A stretch of DNA of 64,000 bases, taken from contig JAFWSX010000023.1 of the NCBI GenBank assembly GCA_017519185.1, positions 124,001-188,000 of the forward strand, written 5' to 3'. Below, in pieces: positions 59,264 through 64,000 of the stretch. This stretch comes from Bacteroidales bacterium (GTDB lineage Bacteria > Bacteroidota > Bacteroidia > Bacteroidales > UBA932). A program made the translations under genes and the position numbers. The first letter of the stretch is position 1, and each line of letters opens with the position of its first letter. The notes under the pieces are model-generated. The model was not told where the DNA came from, ran no database searches, and saw nothing but the letters and a program-made list of their open reading frames with translations.

Positions 59264-62113
59264 CTAATAACTGCAAAGTATCCTTACCGGACAATAATCA
59301 CACTTGTGGTCTGACGGACCTGCCGGACGGGCGACAAATTCGCCTTCAGACAGTATTTCTCTTATAAGGCCCCTGAGTTTCTCCTCGAACAGCCTCAGCA
59401 TCGCATCATTGCTTCGGAATGTCCTGAGGCTCGAGCTGAACATCTCCTTCAACTGGTAGACGCAGATATCCGTCTCATCTGCCTTCCCGGAACCGAGTCC
59501 GCCTTCTGCCAGAGTCCCTGTTTTGTATCTTGCCATAAGATAGGCATACAGATACATCTGGAAAGAAGAATATGGCCGGTTGTTTTCCAACTCCACGTCG
59601 AAAATCCTTTCAATGATCTCAGCGTCCTTGTCCGACTTGCGGTGCAGCTTGATGCCGCCGGTCTTGTAGTCAACTATCCTCACATCCCCGGCCTTGCTGT
59701 CAAGGCGGTCAATTATACCCATAAGGTTCACTTTCACGCCATCGACATCCAGGTCTGCGTATATCTTCCTTTCTCCGTCCAGATATATGAATGGAGCATA
59801 TTCCTTGTCGTATTCAAGAGTCTGAACCACAATCCTTCTGAGCATCTCGAAGGTAACGAGCCTCTTGCCGGTAATGGGAAGTCCGTTGTACCTGAAGGCG
59901 ACGTCTAGCTGCGAACGTATGAGGGTGTCGAGCTTTTCTTTTTCACCAAGCATCCTGCCGATGATCTCCGGACTGATGATTTCGTTCTTGTAAGGTTCGT
60001 AGAGTTTTTCCAGTATGCTGTGGAAAGCCGTACCGAACGGCCCTGACTCGAAACTCTCGTCCACTTTCTCGCTTTCCTTTATGCCCTTGACCTTTGTGTA
60101 ATAGAACTTGAGCGGACAGCTCATATAGTCGTTGAGACTGGATGCCGAGAAACTGTGCCTTTCGTCCACATAGACATTCTGGAGCTGCTTCATAACTTCT
60201 GCATCCTTTGCTACTGAAGTTATACCCCGCTCTGCAGGACTGATGGTGTAGGTGCACACTTTTTCTACGAGCGGCACCTGGGTGTAATGGTGCTTGAGCT
60301 GCATTATGAAGCGGCTCGGCTCCCCGCTGTGCACGCCGAAGGTACGGCTGTCATACATCAGCACGACATTGCGGGCACGGTAGATGCTGCGGTAGAAGTG
60401 ATATGCCGAGATACTGTCGAAAAGTTCCGGAGTCGGCAGGCCGAAGCCTCTGCGAAGGGAATAAGGGATATATGAATCGATCTGGTTCTTCGCAGGGAAA
60501 GTTCCCTCGTTGACAGAAAGGATTATCACGTTTTCAAAATCCAGCACCCTGGTTTCAAGGGGACCCATAATCTGGAGGCCGTGCAGCGGTTCTCCCCTGA
60601 AGGGAACGTTCAGCCGCGCCGTAATCTGCCTCAGAAAATGGAAATAAGTCTCGAGTCTGTCGAGATATGGAATCTGCAGGTCGCGTATATGGCTGATGGC
60701 CTTGAAAAAGCCGTATGCGAATTCCTTTTCCAGGTCGGAGATGCGTCCTGCAAGCAGTTCAATGACATGCAACTGCCACTCATATACGGCCGCCACCTCA
60801 TTCACGGGCTGGAAAATGGCCGACAGCAGCTCCGGCTGGCCATCGCAGAGGATTCCTGCAGGAACCTGGACCAGATTGTTCAGGTTTATCTTTGTCTGCA
60901 AGGCCTTCACCTCTTCGCTGCAGGCATTCAGCACGAAGGGATGCGACAGTATCGCAGTGACATCCTTATGGTAGAATGTAGTCTCCCCGCCGCGGGACCT
61001 TTTGTTGAGCTGTAGCGGTCCGAGCGAGGACATAAGGGCAGCGAAAGCACTGTTGGAAAGACCGTAGCCCATCGTCACGTTGATCTTCCTGATCTCCTCC
61101 GGAACTGAATTGAGAAGAGGCATCAACAGCGATTCGTCGGGAAGCACTATGGCCGTTGTATCCGGGTTCATACCGTGCAGGTAATCGGCTGTCTTCTTGG
61201 CCTGTCCTATGGCCGAGGGCACGCTGACGACTTCCACCTCCGGATAGCTGTCCTGCTTGTCGTCGAGCTCATATCTCGAAGGATAATCAGTGATGTAGTC
61301 TGAGATGAACTTCGAAGCCTTGTTGTTTACATCCTTGAGCAGTTCTCCGTTGAAATCCCAGTAGAAGTCACCCTTGCCCGTGTTGCGTACGTAGTTGAAA
61401 AGCTTCCTTTCGCACACGCTGAGGGCATTGTGCCCCACGAACACGATGCGGTCGTACTTCGAGAGAGCCTCATCTATCCTTTCATCGTGACTATCAGCCA
61501 TTCCTGCCACTTCGCGGGTAATCATTCCCTCGTAGGCAATGCCGCGCGAAGCCAGGTCTTCCCTGAACGCAGCGTACAGCGGTCCCAGGATGTTCCAGAT
61601 CTGCAGGAACCTCATCTTCCCTGGCCGCTGGGAAGAATTGTCGAGAGTGATTTTCCAGAAATTACGAATGGCTTCCCTCTGGGCTTCGCTCAGATAGTCA
61701 TAATCCATAGACATGCTCTCAAGGTCACGGACATTTGTGAAAAGGCTTTCTGCATCAACCTCATACTGGTCAACGTCATTGAAATCCGAGAGAAGCGTGT
61801 CGGCTTTGTATACAAACTCGTCAAAGCTGTCGCAGATCAAGCCGGCAGCGGCACCGAGCTCGACATAATGCTTGTAGAGAATGGATACAAGCTCTATCTT
61901 GTCCGCCCTTGAATAAGGGGACAACCTGTCGAAAAGGTCGCTGATGGTCAGAAGTTCCGGAGAAAACAACGGTCCGGAGCTGCAAAGACCCAGATATTTG
62001 CGGAAAAACAGACTTGAACGGCGACTTGGAAAGACGAAACATACGTCTTTCAAGTCACCGTCATACTCGCTCACATAATGCTTCGCGATCTGGTATAGGA
62101 AAGCATTAACCAA
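59264..62113 (-). CDS. addB: AddB-type nuclease subunit with Fe-S staple
   Basis: 949 residues, inactivated-helicase plus nuclease partner of AddA. The N-terminus has VFPSRRSSLFFRKYL (about 27-41) in place of a P-loop. The nuclease motif is VRIVDYKTGGIKL (about 816-828). A probable 4Fe-4S staple is made by one upstream cysteine in YMSCPLKFYYTKVKG (about 665-679) and three C-terminal cysteines (938, 941, 947: CDYCPVRILC), the AddB arrangement. Follows pgi by 15 bp. Together with addA it processes DNA double-strand ends. Confidence 0.9.
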   Translation of the reverse strand: MVNAFLYQIAKHYVSEYDGDLKDVCFVFPSRRSSLFFRKYLGLCSSGPLFSPELLTISDLFDRLSPYSRADKIELVSILYKHYVELGAAAGLICDSFDEFVYKADTLLSDFNDVDQYEVDAESLFTNVRDLESMSMDYDYLSEAQREAIRNFWKITLDNSSQRPGKMRFLQIWNILGPLYAAFREDLASRGIAYEGMITREVAGMADSHDERIDEALSKYDRIVFVGHNALSVCERKLFNYVRNTGKGDFYWDFNGELLKDVNNKASKFISDYITDYPSRYELDDKQDSYPEVEVVSVPSAIGQAKKTADYLHGMNPDTTAIVLPDESLLMPLLNSVPEEIRKINVTMGYGLSNSAFAALMSSLGPLQLNKRSRGGETTFYHKDVTAILSHPFVLNACSEEVKALQTKINLNNLVQVPAGILCDGQPELLSAIFQPVNEVAAVYEWQLHVIELLAGRISDLEKEFAYGFFKAISHIRDLQIPYLDRLETYFHFLRQITARLNVPFRGEPLHGLQIMGPLETRVLDFENVIILSVNEGTFPAKNQIDSYIPYSLRRGFGLPTPELFDSISAYHFYRSIYRARNVVLMYDSRTFGVHSGEPSRFIMQLKHHYTQVPLVEKVCTYTISPAERGITSVAKDAEVMKQLQNVYVDERHSFSASSLNDYMSCPLKFYYTKVKGIKESEKVDESFESGPFGTAFHSILEKLYEPYKNEIISPEIIGRMLGEKEKLDTLIRSQLDVAFRYNGLPITGKRLVTFEMLRRIVVQTLEYDKEYAPFIYLDGERKIYADLDVDGVKVNLMGIIDRLDSKAGDVRIVDYKTGGIKLHRKSDKDAEIIERIFDVELENNRPYSSFQMYLYAYLMARYKTGTLAEGGLGSGKADETDICVYQLKEMFSSSLRTFRSNDAMLRLFEEKLRGLIREILSEGEFVARPAGPSDHKCDYCPVRILCSY

Positions 62114-62128
62114 GAATTGGAACGGGGA

Positions 62129-63454
62129 TTATAATCTCTTGGCAAGTTCTTTTGCAAGTTCGTCATATCCCGGCTTGCCGAGAAGTGCGAACATATTTTT
62201 CTTGTAGGCCTCGACACCGGGCTGGTTGAAGGGGTTGATGCCGAGCACATATCCGCTGATGCCACAGGCCTTCTCGAAGAAATAGAAGAGACCTCCGAGA
62301 TGGTATGCGTCGAGAGTTTCGGTTTCCACCATAATCTGCGGAACGCCGCCGTCAATGTGGGCAAGCCTGGTACCGAGCATCGCCTTTTCATTGCAGTATT
62401 CCACCCTCTTGCCTGCAAGATAGTTCAGTCCGTCAAGGTTATCTCCGTCAGAAGGAATCTCGACCTTGCGGGCAGGATTCTTCACACTGACCACAGTTTC
62501 GAACATAACCCTCTCGCCTTCCTGGACATACTGTCCCATCGAGTGCAGGTCAGTGGTATAGCTTACTGATGCCGGGAACAGGCCCTTGCCGTCCTTGCCT
62601 TCGCTCTCGCCGTAGAGCTGCTTCCACCACTCGCTGAAATAGACGAGCTTGGGATTGTAGTTGACGAGCAGCTCAACTTTCTTGCCTTCATCGTACAGGC
62701 AGTTCCTTGCTGCAGCATACTGAATGGCAGGATTGTCTTTGGTCTTGCGGCTGCAGAGAGCTTCCATATCGCGGGCACCTGCAAGCAGGGCGTCGATATC
62801 GAAACCGGCTGCTGCTATCGGAACGAGGCCGACCGGAGTCAGCACTGAATATCGGCCGCCGATATTGTCTTCGATGACGAAAGACTTGTATCCTTCGCTT
62901 GTTGCCAGGGTCTTGAGGGCGCCGCGGGCTTTGTCCGTAACGGCAACTATCCTCTCGGCAGCTTCTTTCTTACCGTATTTCTCTTCGATGTATGCTTTTA
63001 TGATTCTGAATGCGACTGCTGGTTCAGTGGTCGTACCAGACTTGGAGATGACGACTGCAGCGACGTTGCGGACCTTCATAAGATCCATCAGGTCGGCCAG
63101 ATAATCCTCGCTGAGCGTGTTGCCTGCAAAAACCACCTGCACGGGCTCCTGGTCCAGATTGACGGAGAAATTGTGTGAAAGCGCGGCGATGGCAGCCTTG
63201 GCTCCAAGATATGAACCTCCGATACCGACAGCCACTACAAGGTTGACTTTCTTGTCGAGCCAGCTCTTCGCCACTGCCTTGCAGTCATCCAGGAGCTGCT
63301 GGGGCATCTCCGAGGGAAGATGGTTCCATCCGAGGAAATCATTGCCTGCGCCTTCGGCGCTTTCAAGAACGTCATAGGCCGCCAGGGCCTTTTCCAGATA
63401 CTGCTCTTTTTTTGCTTCAAAAGACTTGCAGCCAGTCAAATCGATTTTTATCAT
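62129..63454 (-). CDS. pgi: Glucose-6-phosphate isomerase
   Basis: Interconverts glucose 6-phosphate and fructose 6-phosphate; 441 residues, the short bacterial form. Motifs: GIGGSYLGAKAAIAAL (about 77-92), ISKSGTTTEPAVAFRII (about 136-152), GGRYSVLTPVGLVPIAAAGF (about 199-218) and the C-terminal FNQPGVEAYKKNMFALLG (about 412-429). It starts the minus-strand operon pgi-addB-addA-GH43 behind an exact consensus promoter. Confidence 0.96.
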   Translation of the reverse strand: MIKIDLTGCKSFEAKKEQYLEKALAAYDVLESAEGAGNDFLGWNHLPSEMPQQLLDDCKAVAKSWLDKKVNLVVAVGIGGSYLGAKAAIAALSHNFSVNLDQEPVQVVFAGNTLSEDYLADLMDLMKVRNVAAVVISKSGTTTEPAVAFRIIKAYIEEKYGKKEAAERIVAVTDKARGALKTLATSEGYKSFVIEDNIGGRYSVLTPVGLVPIAAAGFDIDALLAGARDMEALCSRKTKDNPAIQYAAARNCLYDEGKKVELLVNYNPKLVYFSEWWKQLYGESEGKDGKGLFPASVSYTTDLHSMGQYVQEGERVMFETVVSVKNPARKVEIPSDGDNLDGLNYLAGKRVEYCNEKAMLGTRLAHIDGGVPQIMVETETLDAYHLGGLFYFFEKACGISGYVLGINPFNQPGVEAYKKNMFALLGKPGYDELAKELAKRL

Positions 63455-63498
63455 TATTGTTGTTTTAATATATATACTTTGAGATGTCTATATCCTTA

Positions 63499-63529
63499 CA
63501 AAAATATCAAATATCCCGCTCTTTTCAAA
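63499..63529 (-). promoter_or_regulatory. Promoter of pgi-addBA-GH43
   Basis: Minus strand TTTG (63526-63529), 19 bp, TATTTTTG (63499-63506), exact consensus. Leader about 40 nt. The -33 element overlaps the stop codon of xth. Confidence 0.75.
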
Positions 63530-64000
63530 TATCGATTTCGAGAGAAACCGGGCAATGGTCGGAGCCCTCGAACTCGCTGTGGATAGCGGCATCTTTCATA
63601 CGGCCGGCTATGTTCTCGGACACTATGAAATAGTCGATCCTCCACCCTACGTTCCTTTCGCGTGCCCGCATACGGTAGCTCCACCACGAGTAGGCGTCGG
63701 TCTTGTCCGGATAGAAATGTCGGAACGAATCCACAAATCCTGCAGACAAAAGCTCAGTCATTTTCTGCCTTTCCTGGTCTGTGAAACCGGCATTCTCGTG
63801 ATTGGTGGCCGGGTTCTTAAGGTCGATTTCCTCGTGGGCCACATTCAAGTCACCGCACAGCACTACTCCCTTGACGGCTGCCAGCCGCTGCAGATAAGAC
63901 CGCATAGCGTCTTCCCACTCCATCCGGTAGTCCAGCCTGCGCAGCCCGTCCTGTGAATTGGGCGTATAGCTGCAGACCAGATAGAACTCCGGCATCTCAA
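63525..64000 (-). CDS. xth: Exodeoxyribonuclease III, 5' end outside window
   Basis: C-terminal 158 residues or so of an AP endonuclease/exonuclease III (EEP fold) involved in base excision repair. Visible motifs: CSYTPNSQDGLRRLDYRMEW (Tyr-Thr-Pro-Asn), VLCGDLNVAHEEIDL (catalytic Asp and Asn), WSYRMRARERNVGWRIDYF and the final GSDHCPV with the catalytic Asp-His. An internal ATG at 63995 is in frame, but the family needs about 95 more residues and the frame is open to the window edge, so this is a truncated view, not a short gene. Confidence 0.93.
   Translation of the reverse strand, partial: EMPEFYLVCSYTPNSQDGLRRLDYRMEWEDAMRSYLQRLAAVKGVVLCGDLNVAHEEIDLKNPATNHENAGFTDQERQKMTELLSAGFVDSFRHFYPDKTDAYSWWSYRMRARERNVGWRIDYFIVSENIAGRMKDAAIHSEFEGSDHCPVSLEIDI

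Overview
The window is a contiguous, gene-dense piece of a Bacteroidota (Bacteroidales) chromosome. Evidence for this: upstream elements of the form TTTG-N19/20-TAnnTTTG, no Shine-Dalgarno-dependent starts, a V/A-type ATPase operon in the order E-DUF2764-A-B-D-I-K, a LTD-OadG fusion in a methylmalonyl-CoA decarboxylase operon, split DhaK/DhaL-type genes, many lipoprotein signal peptides, and Bacteroidales families such as DUF2400 and exported Gfo/Idh/MocA proteins with DUF1080. Base composition looks moderately GC-rich and even. A gut or rumen fermenter that eats plant glycans fits, but I cannot name the genus. I see no rRNA, tRNA, CRISPR array, insertion sequence or prophage.

Layout. 1-416: 3' part of apt. 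429-1030: the only long gene-free stretch, rich in palindromes. 1096-5634: operon for methylmalonyl-CoA epimerase and the Na+-pumping methylmalonyl-CoA decarboxylase (propionate end of the succinate pathway). 5775-7198: TPR protein and YebC. 7348-15048: a seven-gene plus-strand operon with a GH3 lipoprotein, an RpiB-type isomerase, DhaK- and DhaL-type kinase subunits, a GntP permease, an unrecognised propeller-like protein and a GarR/HIBADH-type dehydrogenase. It reads as catabolism of a C4 (tetrulose-type) compound or a C5 precursor. 15049-19631: a DUF2156-Eis fusion, a FucI-like isomerase and a carboxylesterase lipoprotein. 19668-22611: recF, a DciA-like gene, pdxB and a HAD phosphatase. 22735-30610: the V-ATPase operon, ending with a zeta-toxin-like kinase and a 54-residue partner ORF. 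30668-39378: tldD, a short NamZ-like gene, glmM, rpmE2, tldE, slyD, a COG2509 flavoprotein and tsaD. 39434-48548: tamB, folP, tmk, a MauE/DoxX protein and dipeptidyl peptidase III. 48633-53442: two exported Gfo/Idh/MocA oxidoreductases with a DUF1080 protein, a small membrane protein and ApbE, likely an oxidoreductive glycoside-cleaving set. 53443-64000: DUF2400, a MalY/PatB lyase, GH43, AddA/AddB-like helicase-nuclease, pgi and the 3' part of xth.

How it fits together. Two modules point to sodium bioenergetics: the decarboxylase pumps Na+, and the V-ATPase proteolipid keeps the four side chains that bind Na+ in Enterococcus NtpK. Three loci (GH3-tetrulose, Gfo-DUF1080, GH43) are glycan-use functions. 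None of the three loci has a SusCD pair or regulator inside the window.

Two features of organisation stand out. Seven of eight convergent gene pairs have no intergenic space (stop codons abutting, 2 bp apart, or overlapping by up to 125 bp). At least six genes have a -7-like element only 4 to 8 nt before the start codon, which predicts leaderless or nearly leaderless mRNAs.
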